A stretch of 50,216 nt of DNA from an uncultured Actinomycetes bacterium (GTDB lineage: Bacteria; Actinomycetota; Acidimicrobiia; IMCC26256; PALSA-555): assembly GCA_937927875.1 (NCBI GenBank), contig CALEYV010000097.1, forward strand, positions 1 through 50,216, given 5' to 3'. The number at the start of each line of letters is the position of its first letter. Position 1 is the first letter of the stretch. The position numbers were made by a program, and so were the translations under genes. Below, piece after piece: positions 34,195 to 42,973 of the stretch. The notes below the pieces were generated by a model. The model was not told the DNA's origin. It saw nothing but the letters and a program-made list of their open reading frames with translations, and did not search any database.

Positions 34195-35129
34195 GCCACG
34201 GCGGCGAGCGTCTCGCGGGCCAGCGCGGCGGCGATGCGGGCGTCGCGCATCAGCGTGTCGGTGACGACCGGCCGCACGCCGAGGGCCTCGATCCGCGGGG
34301 CGTCCGCCTCGTCAGCCGCGTCGATCACGAGGGTGGCGCAGACGTCGCGGTAGGCGCGGGCGACGCCGACGCTCGAGACCTCCATGTCGAGGGGGCCCAT
34401 GAGCCGGTCGGCCGGCCCCTTGACGGGGCGACCGCCGATGAGGGGGCTCACCGCGACGACGCGGGAGCGGCGGGCCGCCAGCAGGTCGCGGACGCCCGGC
34501 ACCGCCAGCACCGGCCCGATCGAGATCACGGGGTTGCTCGGGCAGATGAGGATCGTCTCGGCCGCGGCCAGCGCCTCGAGGACGCCCGGGGCGGGGCGGG
34601 CCGCGTCCGCGCCGTCGAAGCGCACGCGGAGCACGGGTGGCTCGGCCCGCTCGCGCACGAACCACTCCTGCAGGCTCAGCTCGACGGGTTGGCCGTCGGC
34701 GCCGCGGGCGGTGACGCGCGTCGCGACCCGGTCGTCGGTCATCGGGAGGAGGCGGACGTCGACGCCCCACGCCGTCGCCAGCTCGGCGGTGACCGTCGTC
34801 AGCGACGCGCCTCGTCGGCGCCGCTCGGTGCGGTACAGGTGGGTCGCCAGGTCTCGGTCGCCGAGCCGGAACCAGGTCGGGACCCCGTACCGGGCGACCG
34901 CGTCGACGGCGTGGAACGTCTCGTCCGCGAGGCCCCAGCCCGTCTCGGGGTTGTTGGCGCCCGCGAGCGCGTAGAGGACGCTGTCGACGTCGGGGCAGAC
35001 CCAGAGGCCGTGGAACTCGTCGTCGTCGCCGGTGTTCACGACGACGGTGATCTCGTCGGGGGGCACGACGTCGACGAGCCCGCACAGGAAGCGAGCGGCC
35101 CCCACTCCTCCGGCCAGCGCGGCGAGCAC
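34191..35129 (-). CDS. cofD: 2-phospho-L-lactate/phosphoenolpyruvate transferase (CofD/FbiA)
   Basis: 312 aa. Joins the activated three-carbon acid (phosphoenolpyruvate-derived in actinobacteria) to the deazaflavin Fo. LAGGVGAARFLCGL at the N-terminus, VVNTGDDDEFHGLWVCPDVDS for metal and substrate, and CPSNPVISIGP are diagnostic. GTG 35129 has a minus-strand TAACGT hexamer 6 nt upstream and no Shine-Dalgarno. First gene of the F420 unit cofD-cofE-nitroreductase. Confidence 0.95.
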   Translation of the reverse strand: MLAALAGGVGAARFLCGLVDVVPPDEITVVVNTGDDDEFHGLWVCPDVDSVLYALAGANNPETGWGLADETFHAVDAVARYGVPTWFRLGDRDLATHLYRTERRRRGASLTTVTAELATAWGVDVRLLPMTDDRVATRVTARGADGQPVELSLQEWFVRERAEPPVLRVRFDGADAARPAPGVLEALAAAETILICPSNPVISIGPVLAVPGVRDLLAARRSRVVAVSPLIGGRPVKGPADRLMGPLDMEVSSVGVARAYRDVCATLVIDAADEADAPRIEALGVRPVVTDTLMRDARIAAALARETLAAVA

Positions 35130-35135
35130 GATCCG

Positions 35136-35141
35136 ACGTTA
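35136..35141 (-). promoter_or_regulatory. -10 element TAACGT, leaderless start of cofD
   Basis: Minus-strand TAACGT ends 6 nt before GTG 35129; it lies just downstream of the strong hairpin at 35148-35175, which would insulate it from the gene behind. Confidence 0.5.
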
Positions 35142-35147
35142 CGCGAC

Positions 35148-35175
35148 GTGTCCCCCGGCCTTGGCCGGGGGACAC
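35148..35175 (-). terminator. strong hairpin after the phasin-like gene
   Basis: GTGTCCCCCGGCC (35148-35160) and GGCCGGGGGACAC (35163-35175) are perfect complements of 13 nt, leaving at least 12 bp with a CTTG-type loop. It lies 19 nt past the stop of the minus-strand helical-protein gene and before cofD. No U-tract follows. The most stable hairpin I saw in the window. Confidence 0.65.
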
Positions 35176-35194
35176 GATCGGCGGTGGGTTGGGT

Positions 35195-35611
35195 TCAGGC
35201 GCTGCGGCTGGACGACGTCGGCTTGGCCTTGCCCTCCGCCTTCCACGACGTCGGCTTCCCGGTGCTCGAGGCCCCGACGGCGCGGCGCGCGGTCTGGCTC
35301 AGGTTCTCGATGACCGGCGTCACCCGGGCCCGCACGTCGGCGACGAGCGGGTCGACCCGCTCGGTGAGCCGGTCGACGACCGGTTCGACCCGCTGCTTGA
35401 CCTCGGTGCCGAGCGACTCGGCGGCGGCGCGGGCGTCCTTGCTCAGCAGCTCGGCGCGGCCCTTGGCCTCCCGGCCGGCGGTGGCGAGGCGGGCCGAAGC
35501 CGCCTTGCCCCGGGCCTGGACCTGCTGGAACCCGAGCACGCCGACGCCGACAGCGGTGTAGGCGGCGCCCTCGGCGCGCTGGCGGACGTCGCGAATGGTG
35601 TCGTTGCTCAC
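35195..35611 (-). CDS. phasin-/apolipoprotein-like helical protein
   Basis: 138 aa, almost wholly helical and Ala-rich with no Cys. Heptad-like charged segments run over residues 45-110 (SKDARAAAESLGTEVKQRV, then DRLTERVDPLVADVRARV). A Lys/Ser-rich disordered tail follows (STGKPTSWKAEGKAKP). It resembles phasins, heparin-binding-haemagglutinin-like and other amphipathic coat proteins, all of which coat lipid surfaces; the exact role is unknown. GTG 35611 has a perfect AGGAGG (35617-35622) 5 nt upstream, rare in this window, and a clear promoter, suggesting high expression. Confidence 0.75.
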   Translation of the reverse strand: MSNDTIRDVRQRAEGAAYTAVGVGVLGFQQVQARGKAASARLATAGREAKGRAELLSKDARAAAESLGTEVKQRVEPVVDRLTERVDPLVADVRARVTPVIENLSQTARRAVGASSTGKPTSWKAEGKAKPTSSSRSA

Positions 35612-35616
35612 GGCAG

Positions 35617-35678
35617 CCTCCTGGGGGGAGTCGTTCGGTTTCGCTAACCAGAGTACGCGCTTTTGCTTACTTTTGCAA
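35617..35678 (-). promoter_or_regulatory. strong promoter and AGGAGG site of phasin-like gene, with CTTTTGC repeats
   Basis: Read on the minus strand: TTGCAA (35673-35678), 17-nt spacer, TACTCT (35650-35655), about 30-nt leader, AGGAGG (35617-35622), then GTG 35611. The plus strand shows CTTTTGC at 35660-35666 and 35670-35676, a direct repeat at 10-bp period within the spacer and -35. This is the most AT-rich stretch I saw in the window and a likely operator. Confidence 0.6.
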
Positions 35679-35716
35679 GCAGGAGCGCTGGCCGGGGGAG
35701 CCGAGACCGTGACCCC

Positions 35717-35722
35717 TATTCT
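35717..35722 (+). promoter_or_regulatory. -10 element TATTCT of the large glycosyltransferase gene
   Basis: TATTCT ends 11 nt before ATG 35734, giving a leader of about 4 nt; no Shine-Dalgarno. Divergent from the phasin-like promoter. Confidence 0.45.
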
Positions 35723-35733
35723 CGGGCCACCCG

Positions 35734-38700
35734 ATGCGCCTGCCCGACGACGACGGTTCGTTCCGCCCGCCTGAGCTCGACGAGCAGGAGCCGGGACTCC
35801 CGGAGGCGGCGCCTGCGGTCGTCGCGGTGGTGGTCACCCGCAACCCGGGCCGGTTCCTCGAGTCCGCCCTCGGCGCGCTCCGCAACCAGGACTACCCGGA
35901 CCTCTCGGTGCTCGTCGTCGACGCCGGCTCGGCGACCGACCCGTCGGCCCGGGTGGCGGCGGCCTTCCCGGAGGCCTACGTCCACCGCTTCGGCGAGACG
36001 CGCCCCGGGTTCGGCGGGGCGGCCAACGAGGCGCTCGGCGTCGTCGACGGCGCCTCCTTCTTCCTGGCCTGCCACGACGACGTGGTGCTGGCGCCCGACG
36101 CCGTGCGCCTCCTCGTCGAGGAGGCGTTCCGGTCGAACGCCGGCATCGTGGGCCCGAAGCTGGTCTCGGCCGAGAACCAGGAGATCCTGCTCGACGTCGG
36201 GCGCTCGATCGACCGCCTCGGCGGTTCGCACACCGGCATCGAGCCCGGCGAGCTCGACCAGGAGCAGCACGACGCGGTCCGCGACGTCTTCTACGTGTCG
36301 AGCGCCGCCATGCTCGTGCGCGCCGACCTGTTCGCGGAGCTGGGTGGCTTCGACGCCGCCACGTTCCCGGGCTCCGAGGACCTCGACCTGTGCTGGCGGG
36401 CCCGCCTCGCCGGCGCACGGGTCGTCGTGGCACCCGACGCCCGCGCGGCCCACGTCGAGGCCGCGACGGCCCGGCGTCCCGAGGACATCCCGACGCCGCG
36501 CGACGTGGCCCGCCGCCGGGTGCGCGTCGTGCTCACCTGCTACTCGGGCCCGTCGCTCCTGCGCGTGGTCCCGGCCGCCATCGCGCTCGCCGTCGTCGAG
36601 GCGGCCCTCTTCTTCGCCACCCCCCGCCGCCGCCAGGCCGGCGCCGTGCTCGGGGCCTGGCGATGGAACCTGCTGCATCGCGGCCGCCTGCGCGACGCCC
36701 GCCGTCGCGCCCAGGCGGCCCGGACGATCTCCGATCGCGAGCTCCGGGAGCTGCAAGTCGGCGCCGGCACCCGCGTCGGCGGGTTCCTCAGCCAGCACCA
36801 CGCCGACGAGCGCATCGAGTCCCTCGAGGAGCGCGTCCGGGACGGGCTCGAATCGCTCGGCCACACGCTCGTCCACCCGGCCTCGATCGCGCTGCTCGCC
36901 TTCCTCGTCGTCGTGGCGGTCGGATCGCGGGACTTCTTCAGCTCCGGCGTGCCCGGCGTCGGGTCATTCGCGATGTGGCCCGGTGTGCGCGCGCTGGTGG
37001 GAGCGTTCACGTCGCCGTGGCGGTACACGGGGCTGGGCTCGACCGCGCCGGCGCCGCCTGCGCTGGCCCTCATGGCCGGGCTCGGCACGCTGCTGGCCGG
37101 CAGCGTCGGCCTCGCCGAGGCGCTGCTGGTCACGCTGGCGATCCCGGTCGGCGCGCTCGGCGCGCTCCGGCTGGCCCGGCACGCCGGCGCCGACACGAGC
37201 GGGTCGGTCGTCGCCGCCCTCGCCTACGGAGTCAGCCCGGTAGCCCGCAACGACATCGCAGCCGGGCGCATCGGCCCGCTGGTGCTCTTCGCGCTCGCCC
37301 CCTATCTCGTGCTGCTGCTCGTGCGCGTGGCCCGCTTCGACGCCGCCGGCCCGGTCGGCCGGCGGAGCCTGCTCGGCCTCGCCATCGTCACCGCGGTCGC
37401 CACCGCCTGGTTCCCGCCCGCGGCGCTGGTCGTCATCGTCGCGGCGGCGGCCTTCGCCCTCGCGGCCCCGGTCGTCGGCGGCGGGGCGGCGGCCCTGCGC
37501 GCCCTCGGCGCCGCCGTCGTCGGCGCGCTGGGCGCGGGCGTGCTCCTCTTCCCGTGGAGCACGAACGTGACGAACGGCCGAGGGGACCCGGGCGCGTTCG
37601 GGTTCAGCCTCAACCCCCGACTCGGCTTCACCGATCTGCTCCGCTTCCACACCGGCCCCGCCGGCGCGGGCGTGGCGACGTTCGGGCTGCTGGCTGCCGC
37701 CGCCGCCGCGCTGCTGCTCACCTCGGGCCCGCGCCTGGTCTGGGCGGCCCGAGCGGTGGCGCTGACGCTCGTGGCGTGGGCCGCGGTCGAGCTGCCGGCT
37801 CGGCTCGCGCCCGGGGTCTCGGTGCCCGCGCCCGAGGCGGTGCTCTCGCTCGGCGCCCTCGGTCTCGCGGTCGCGGCGGGGCTGGCGGTGGCGAGCCGCC
37901 CCAAGGTCAGGCGGGGCTGGCGGAGGGCCGGCGTCGTGGTCGCGCTGGCCGGCGTGACCCTCGCCGGCCTCGGCTTCGTCGCCGACGCCGCCGATGGCCG
38001 GTGGCACGCGCCGAGCGGCTCCTGGCCGGCCCAGCTCTCGTTCACCCGCGACCTGCAGAACGAAGGCCAGTTCCGGGTGCTGTGGATCGGGGACCCCGCG
38101 GTCCTCCCGCTCGATCCGGCGCGGGTCGAGACCGGCCTGTCGTACACGCTGACCCGCAACGGGCCTGGCGACGCCCGGGAGCTGCTGCGGGCGCCCCGCA
38201 AGACCGCGCGCGACCCGGTGGCGGACGCGCTGCAGGCCGCGGTCAGCGGCCGCACCAGCCGGCTCGGGCGGATCCTGGCGCCGCTCGGCGTCCGCTACCT
38301 CGCGCTCCCGCGCCGCGACGGCCCCGGCGGCCAGGCCGGGCGCGCCGTGTCGGCCGTCGACGCGGCCCTGCGCAACCAGCTCGACCTGGCCCGGCTCGGC
38401 AGCGACCCGGGCCTCGAGCTCTACGAGAACCAGGCCTGGTTCCCGGGCCGCACCGTCGTCCGGGGTCGGCGGGCGAGCGTGCCGGCGCGACCGCGCGACC
38501 CGGCCCGGGCCGCCACCGCCGCCGACCTGTCGGGCAGCCCGCCGCTCGGGAGCCGCGCCGCCGGCCCCGGTACCGCGCTCTGGTTCGAGGCCTACGACGG
38601 GGGCTGGCACGCGGAGCAGGGCGGTGCCGGGCTCACGCACCAGCCCGCCTTCGGGACGACGAACCAGTTCCGGCTCCCGTCCCACGCGCCGGTCACGATC

Positions 38701-38916
38701 TCGCACACCGGCCAGGCCCACGCCTACGAGCTGGTCGCGATCGAGATCGCCCTCTGGCTCCTCGCGCTGGCCTGGTGGCTCTGGGGCCGGGGCAGCGCGC
38801 CGGGGCCCGACCGCGCCGCGCGTCGCGCCGCGGCGCGGGCCGCCCGGGAGGAGCGTCGGCACGGCCGCGATGACGACGACCTGCCGTCGGACGTCGAGTT
38901 CTGGGAGCAGGCGTGA
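35734..38916 (+). CDS. GT2 glycosyltransferase fused to a polytopic membrane domain
   Basis: 1060 aa. Residues about 28-300 are a GT-A/GT2 domain (AVVVTRNPGRFLESALGAL, CHDDVVLAPDA as metal site, FPGSEDLDLCWRARLAGA). From about 385 to 760 there are some ten or more membrane helices rich in Ala/Val/Leu, then a soluble extracytoplasmic domain and a last helix near 1000-1020 with a basic/acidic tail (AARAAREERRHGRDDDD). Such fusions occur in actinobacterial envelope loci beside DUF5719 and phosphomannomutase genes. It probably builds or exports a lipid-linked glycan. The next gene overlaps its stop (GTGA). Confidence 0.83.
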   Translation: MRLPDDDGSFRPPELDEQEPGLPEAAPAVVAVVVTRNPGRFLESALGALRNQDYPDLSVLVVDAGSATDPSARVAAAFPEAYVHRFGETRPGFGGAANEALGVVDGASFFLACHDDVVLAPDAVRLLVEEAFRSNAGIVGPKLVSAENQEILLDVGRSIDRLGGSHTGIEPGELDQEQHDAVRDVFYVSSAAMLVRADLFAELGGFDAATFPGSEDLDLCWRARLAGARVVVAPDARAAHVEAATARRPEDIPTPRDVARRRVRVVLTCYSGPSLLRVVPAAIALAVVEAALFFATPRRRQAGAVLGAWRWNLLHRGRLRDARRRAQAARTISDRELRELQVGAGTRVGGFLSQHHADERIESLEERVRDGLESLGHTLVHPASIALLAFLVVVAVGSRDFFSSGVPGVGSFAMWPGVRALVGAFTSPWRYTGLGSTAPAPPALALMAGLGTLLAGSVGLAEALLVTLAIPVGALGALRLARHAGADTSGSVVAALAYGVSPVARNDIAAGRIGPLVLFALAPYLVLLLVRVARFDAAGPVGRRSLLGLAIVTAVATAWFPPAALVVIVAAAAFALAAPVVGGGAAALRALGAAVVGALGAGVLLFPWSTNVTNGRGDPGAFGFSLNPRLGFTDLLRFHTGPAGAGVATFGLLAAAAAALLLTSGPRLVWAARAVALTLVAWAAVELPARLAPGVSVPAPEAVLSLGALGLAVAAGLAVASRPKVRRGWRRAGVVVALAGVTLAGLGFVADAADGRWHAPSGSWPAQLSFTRDLQNEGQFRVLWIGDPAVLPLDPARVETGLSYTLTRNGPGDARELLRAPRKTARDPVADALQAAVSGRTSRLGRILAPLGVRYLALPRRDGPGGQAGRAVSAVDAALRNQLDLARLGSDPGLELYENQAWFPGRTVVRGRRASVPARPRDPARAATAADLSGSPPLGSRAAGPGTALWFEAYDGGWHAEQGGAGLTHQPAFGTTNQFRLPSHAPVTISHTGQAHAYELVAIEIALWLLALAWWLWGRGSAPGPDRAARRAAARAAREERRHGRDDDDLPSDVEFWEQA

Positions 38917-40349
38917 CCGCCCGCCGGGCCGGGCGCCCATCGGTCGGCCTGTCCCACCGGCTCCCGGTCCTCCTCGTCGTGGCCCTCGTGCTGCTGGTGC
39001 TGGTCGCGGCCAGCCACGCCGGCCACACGTTCGAGGCGTCGGCGCATGCCACCGCGGCCCCGGTCAGCGGTCCCACCGTGCCGCCCGCCGACGCCATCTC
39101 CTCGTCGTGGTTCTGCGCCGAGGGGACCGCGATCGCGGGCGGCCGGGCCCAAGAGACGCTCCTCGTCGCGAACCTGGGCCGCAGCCCGCTCACGGCCACG
39201 GTCACGGTCCAGCCCACCACCCAGCCGATCGTCACCCGGCAGTTCTCGGTGCCGGCCGCCGCCCAGCAGCGCATCGACGTCACGTCGCTCGTCACCGCCG
39301 CCGAGCCGGGCGTGATCGTCGAGGTGCTCGGCGGCGCCGCGGTCGTGGAGCACGAGCTGCAGCACGGCTCGCAGACCGCGGTCGGGCCGTGCGCACGGCA
39401 GGCCGCCCCCGATTGGTACTTCGCGGGCGGAGACACCGGCATCGGCGCCACCGACACGCTGGCGCTGTTCAACCCCTTCGGTGACGACGCCATCGTCGAC
39501 CTCACGTTCCTCACCGCGCAGGGTGTCGAGGCGCCCGGCCAGGGCCAGGCGATCGACGTGCCCCGCCGGTCGCGCGTCTCCGTCGCGCTCCAGCAGCTCA
39601 TCCCGGACCAGGACGCGCTCGCGGTGCACGTCCACGCGCGCTCGGGCCGGCTCGTCGCCGAGCAGTCGGTGTCGTTCGACGGCACGAACGGGCTCACTGG
39701 CTTCTCGACCGCGCTCGGCGCGACCGGGACCGCGACGACGTGGCGAGTGCCGACCGGGGACGCCGAGACCGGCGCCGGCGCCACGATCGCGCTGGCGAAC
39801 TTCGTGGGCAGCGGAGCCCGGGTCGACGTCCACGTCGTCCTCGACAGCGGCGCCTCGCTCCCGACCATCCACGCGTCGGTGCCGGCCATGGGCGTGACGC
39901 CGGTCCCGCTGAGCACGATCCCGAGTGGAGGCGGCTACAGCCTGAGTGCTCGGGCTTCTCGCGGCGGCGCGGTGGTCCTGCAGCTGCTCGGCACCTGGTC
40001 GTCGGCGACCCCCGGTCCGGGGTCGGTCTCGACGCTCGGCACCACCGTCACCGCGTCTCGGTGGGCCTTCGCGACCGGGCGGCTTTCGGGCTCGTCCGCG
40101 GCCCAGCTCGTCGCCCTGAACCCGTCCCGCCGGCGACGCTCGGTGCGACTCCTCGCTGGCGCGGCCGGGGTGCTCACGACGGTGACGACGATGAGCGTGG
40201 CCGGCGGTCAGCGAGTGGTCGTGCCCCTGCCGGCATCGGTGGGGCCGGACCAGGTCGTGGTGCTGCAGTCCGACGGCCCGGTGGCCGTCGGCCGGCTGAT
40301 CCTCGTGCCGAGCCCGTCGGCGAGCGCGGGGGTGCCGAGCCTGCCGTGA
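38913..40349 (+). CDS. DUF5719-like secreted protein
   Basis: 478 aa. Arg-rich N-terminus, then one hydrophobic segment (about residues 18-36) that is a signal peptide or anchor, then beta-rich repeats with SSWFCAEGTAIAGG and DWYFAGGDTGIGATDTLALFNPF. Repeated Trp-Tyr/Phe-Cys/Ala-Gly-Gly lines look like duplicated beta-sandwich units. Family and placement match DUF5719 proteins, which follow the GT2 fusion in other actinobacteria; function unknown. Coupled by GTGA overlap to the gene before and after. Confidence 0.78.
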   Translation: MTARRAGRPSVGLSHRLPVLLVVALVLLVLVAASHAGHTFEASAHATAAPVSGPTVPPADAISSSWFCAEGTAIAGGRAQETLLVANLGRSPLTATVTVQPTTQPIVTRQFSVPAAAQQRIDVTSLVTAAEPGVIVEVLGGAAVVEHELQHGSQTAVGPCARQAAPDWYFAGGDTGIGATDTLALFNPFGDDAIVDLTFLTAQGVEAPGQGQAIDVPRRSRVSVALQQLIPDQDALAVHVHARSGRLVAEQSVSFDGTNGLTGFSTALGATGTATTWRVPTGDAETGAGATIALANFVGSGARVDVHVVLDSGASLPTIHASVPAMGVTPVPLSTIPSGGGYSLSARASRGGAVVLQLLGTWSSATPGPGSVSTLGTTVTASRWAFATGRLSGSSAAQLVALNPSRRRRSVRLLAGAAGVLTTVTTMSVAGGQRVVVPLPASVGPDQVVVLQSDGPVAVGRLILVPSPSASAGVPSLP

Positions 40350-40798
40350 CGACCCGGCTCGTCATCGCGGCGGCCATCCTGGCCGTCGCGCTCGTCGTCG
40401 CCTGGTGGCTGCGACGCCGGCGCCCGGAGGGTCCGCCCCGCGACCCGTACCCGATTCCGCGCCAGCTCGACCGCCAGGACTTCCCGCGGCCCGACACGGC
40501 GTGGCTCGTCGCCTACTTCTCGTCCGACACGTGCGACTCGTGCCAGGGGCTCGGCCCGAAGGTGGCGGCGCTCGAGTCGGATGCGGTGGTCACCGTCGAG
40601 CTCGACTTCGTCGAGCGCCGGGACCTCCACGACCGCTACGACATCAGCGCCATCCCGATGATCCTGCTCGCCGACGCGGAGGGGGTCGTGCGACGCGCCT
40701 TCGTCGGCGCGACGACGGCGACCGACCTGTGGGCGAGCGTGGCCGAGGTGCGCGATCCCGGCTCGACGCCGGAGCCGTCGCTCGGCGGCCTCGAGTAG
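40346..40798 (+). CDS. membrane-anchored thioredoxin-like protein
   Basis: 150 aa. One N-terminal helix (residues 5-22) followed by WWLRRRRP, so the topology needs testing, then a thioredoxin fold: VAYFSSDTCDSCQGLGP with redox CxxC (CDSC) and the cis-Pro line ISAIPMILLADAEG. It may maintain cysteines of exported envelope proteins or the DUF5719-like protein next to it, which has cysteines. GTG 40346 overlaps the preceding stop. It converges on ftsH with 8 nt between. Confidence 0.84.
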   Translation: MTTRLVIAAAILAVALVVAWWLRRRRPEGPPRDPYPIPRQLDRQDFPRPDTAWLVAYFSSDTCDSCQGLGPKVAALESDAVVTVELDFVERRDLHDRYDISAIPMILLADAEGVVRRAFVGATTATDLWASVAEVRDPGSTPEPSLGGLE

Positions 40799-40806
40799 GC
40801 GGCGGG

Positions 40807-42840
40807 TCAGGCGCCGCGGGCGCGCGACCGGGCCGTGGTGCGCTTCTGAGGCTTGCGGCCGCCGTTCTCGGTCGGCGGCTTCACCTCGATGACCGACCCG
40901 TCGGCGCGGTGCACCTTGCGGTAGCCGCCCGCCTTGCGGCCCATCGCGTAGTCGACGATGCGGGACACCTCGTCGCCGTCGAGCGTCTCGTGCTCGAGCA
41001 GGGCCCGGGCCACCGCGTCGAGGCCGCGACGGTGCAGCCGCATGATCCGGCGGGCCCGGCTCTCCTCCTGGCGCAGGATCCGCTCGACCTCCTCGTCGAT
41101 GACGCGGGCCGTCTCGTCCGAGTAGTCGCGGGTGTGGACGAGGTCCTCACCGAGGAACACCGGTCCCTGCGAGCCCCACGCCATCGGGCCGATGCGCTCG
41201 CTCATGCCCCACTCCCGCACCATCTTGCGGGCCAGCTCGGTGATCCGCACCAGGTCGTTCTGGGCGCCGGTCGAGAGGTGGCCGAACACGATCTCCTCGG
41301 CGGTGCGGCCCCCGAGCGCGACGACGATCGAGTCGGCGATGTACTCGCGCTTGTAGATGTGGCGCTCCTCCTCGGGGAGCTGCTGGGTCACGCCGAGCGC
41401 CATGCCGGTCGGGAGGATCGTCACCTTGTGGATCGGGTCGGCGTGGTCGAGCACGTACGCGAGCACGGCGTGGCCGCCCTCGTGGTAGGCGACCACCTCC
41501 TTCTCCTCCTCGGAGAGCGCCATCGAGTCCCGCTTCAGGCCCATCAGCACCCGGTCGCGGGCGGCCTCGATGTCCTCGCCGTGGATCTCGGTGACGCCGC
41601 GGCGCACCGCGAACAGCGCGGCCTCGTTCACGAGGTTGGCGAGGTCGGCGCCGGCCATGCCGGGCGTGCCGCGCGCCACGACGTTCACGTCGAGGTCCGG
41701 CGCGACCCGCTTGTCGCGCAGGTGCACCTTCAGGATCGCGACCCGCTCCTCCTGGGTCGGGAACGGCACCACGATCTGGCGGTCGAAGCGACCCGGGCGC
41801 AGGAGCGCGGGGTCGAGGACGTCGGGCCGGTTCGTGGCCGCCATCATCACGATCCCCTCGGTGGCCTCGAACCCGTCCATCTCGGCGAGCATCTGGTTCA
41901 GCGTCTGCTCGCGCTCGTCGTGGCCGCCACCGAGCCCGGCGCCCCGCTTGCGGCCGATGGAGTCGACCTCGTCCACGAAGATGATGGCCGGCGCCTGCTT
42001 GCGGGCGGTCTGGAACAGGTCCCGGACCCGGGCCGCGCCGACGCCGACGAACATCTCCATGAAGTCGGACCCGGTCACCGACACGAACGGGACCCCGGCC
42101 TCGCCGGCCACGGCCCGGGCGATGAGCGTCTTGCCGGTCCCGGGCGGGCCGACCAGCAGCACCCCCTTCGGGATGCGGGCGCCGATCTGCTTGAACTTCT
42201 GGGGGAACTTCAGGAAGTCGACGACCTCGGCGATCTCGGCCTTCACCGCCGAGTAGCCGGCCACGTCGGCGAACGTCGTCTTCGGCTTCTCGGTCGCGTA
42301 CACCTTGGCCCGGCTGCGGCCGATGTTCATCACCGCGCCCATCTGGCCCTGCGCCCGGCGGCTCATGTAGACGAGGAAGCCGACGAGCAGCAGCACCGGC
42401 AGCAGGTAGATCGCCAGCTGGAGCAGGACGTTCGAGCCGCTCGACGTGTACTGCAGGTCCACGTGGTGGGTCTGGAGGTCCCGGACGGTCTGGGACTGCA
42501 GGTCGTTGGCGGGCCCGTTGGTCGAGAACGACTTCGACCCGCTGACCGGGCTCACGAAGTCGCCGTTGATGTCACCGTTCGACCGGTTGAACGTGACCTT
42601 CTTGACGTTGCCCTGGTCGACCGCCTGGACGAACTGCGTGTAGGTGAGGCTCTTCGCCGAGCTGCTCGACGTCGAGAACACGTTGGTCAGCGCGAAGACG
42701 CCGACGAGGGCGAGGATCAGCAGCCAGGGCAGCATCCGCGCCCACGACGGCGGGGGCGGGGTTCCGCGCCCGTCCGGTCGACGCTCCGGGCCTCCGGACG
42801 GGCGACGACCCGGGGGCAGGTCCGAGGGGGGACGACTCAT
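40807..42840 (-). CDS. ftsH: ATP-dependent zinc metalloprotease FtsH
   Basis: 677-aa membrane AAA+ protease. Pro-rich cytoplasmic N-terminus, helices at about 37-55 and 138-159, Walker A GPPGTGKT (231-238), Walker B IIFVDEVDS, second region of homology ATNRPDVLDPALLRPGRFDR and zinc-site HEGGH (453-457; Gly replaces the usual Ala in HEAGH, which leaves HExxH intact). Basic C-terminal tail. ATG 42840 has AGGAG 5 nt upstream and a TACGAT -10 about 54 nt upstream. Degrades unneeded membrane proteins. Confidence 0.97.
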   Translation of the reverse strand: MSRPPSDLPPGRRPSGGPERRPDGRGTPPPPSWARMLPWLLILALVGVFALTNVFSTSSSSAKSLTYTQFVQAVDQGNVKKVTFNRSNGDINGDFVSPVSGSKSFSTNGPANDLQSQTVRDLQTHHVDLQYTSSGSNVLLQLAIYLLPVLLLVGFLVYMSRRAQGQMGAVMNIGRSRAKVYATEKPKTTFADVAGYSAVKAEIAEVVDFLKFPQKFKQIGARIPKGVLLVGPPGTGKTLIARAVAGEAGVPFVSVTGSDFMEMFVGVGAARVRDLFQTARKQAPAIIFVDEVDSIGRKRGAGLGGGHDEREQTLNQMLAEMDGFEATEGIVMMAATNRPDVLDPALLRPGRFDRQIVVPFPTQEERVAILKVHLRDKRVAPDLDVNVVARGTPGMAGADLANLVNEAALFAVRRGVTEIHGEDIEAARDRVLMGLKRDSMALSEEEKEVVAYHEGGHAVLAYVLDHADPIHKVTILPTGMALGVTQQLPEEERHIYKREYIADSIVVALGGRTAEEIVFGHLSTGAQNDLVRITELARKMVREWGMSERIGPMAWGSQGPVFLGEDLVHTRDYSDETARVIDEEVERILRQEESRARRIMRLHRRGLDAVARALLEHETLDGDEVSRIVDYAMGRKAGGYRKVHRADGSVIEVKPPTENGGRKPQKRTTARSRARGA

Positions 42841-42893
42841 AGGGACTCCTGGTCGGGGGGCGAGCGGCGGCGCCGGGCCCTCCGTTCGCTGCC

Positions 42894-42899
42894 ATCGTA
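42894..42899 (-). promoter_or_regulatory. -10 element TACGAT of ftsH
   Basis: Minus-strand TACGAT, giving a leader of about 47 nt that includes AGGAG. No clear -35. Confidence 0.4.
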
Positions 42900-42961
42900 C
42901 GGCCCGCTCGACGGCTGCGGAACTCCGGGGCGAGCGATCGGGCGGCGGGATTCACGCCCAC

Positions 42962-42967
42962 TACCGT
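42962..42967 (+). promoter_or_regulatory. -10 element TACCGT, leaderless start of CPBP gene
   Basis: TACCGT ends 6 nt before ATG 42974; no Shine-Dalgarno. Confidence 0.5.
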
Positions 42968-42973
42968 GCGGTC

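Noticed and set aside
35132..35190. The 13-nt inverted repeat as an attachment site or transposon end.
   Set aside because: A single, compact hairpin with a 2-nt centre at a gene end, with no integrase or target duplication; a transcript 3'-end structure is simpler.
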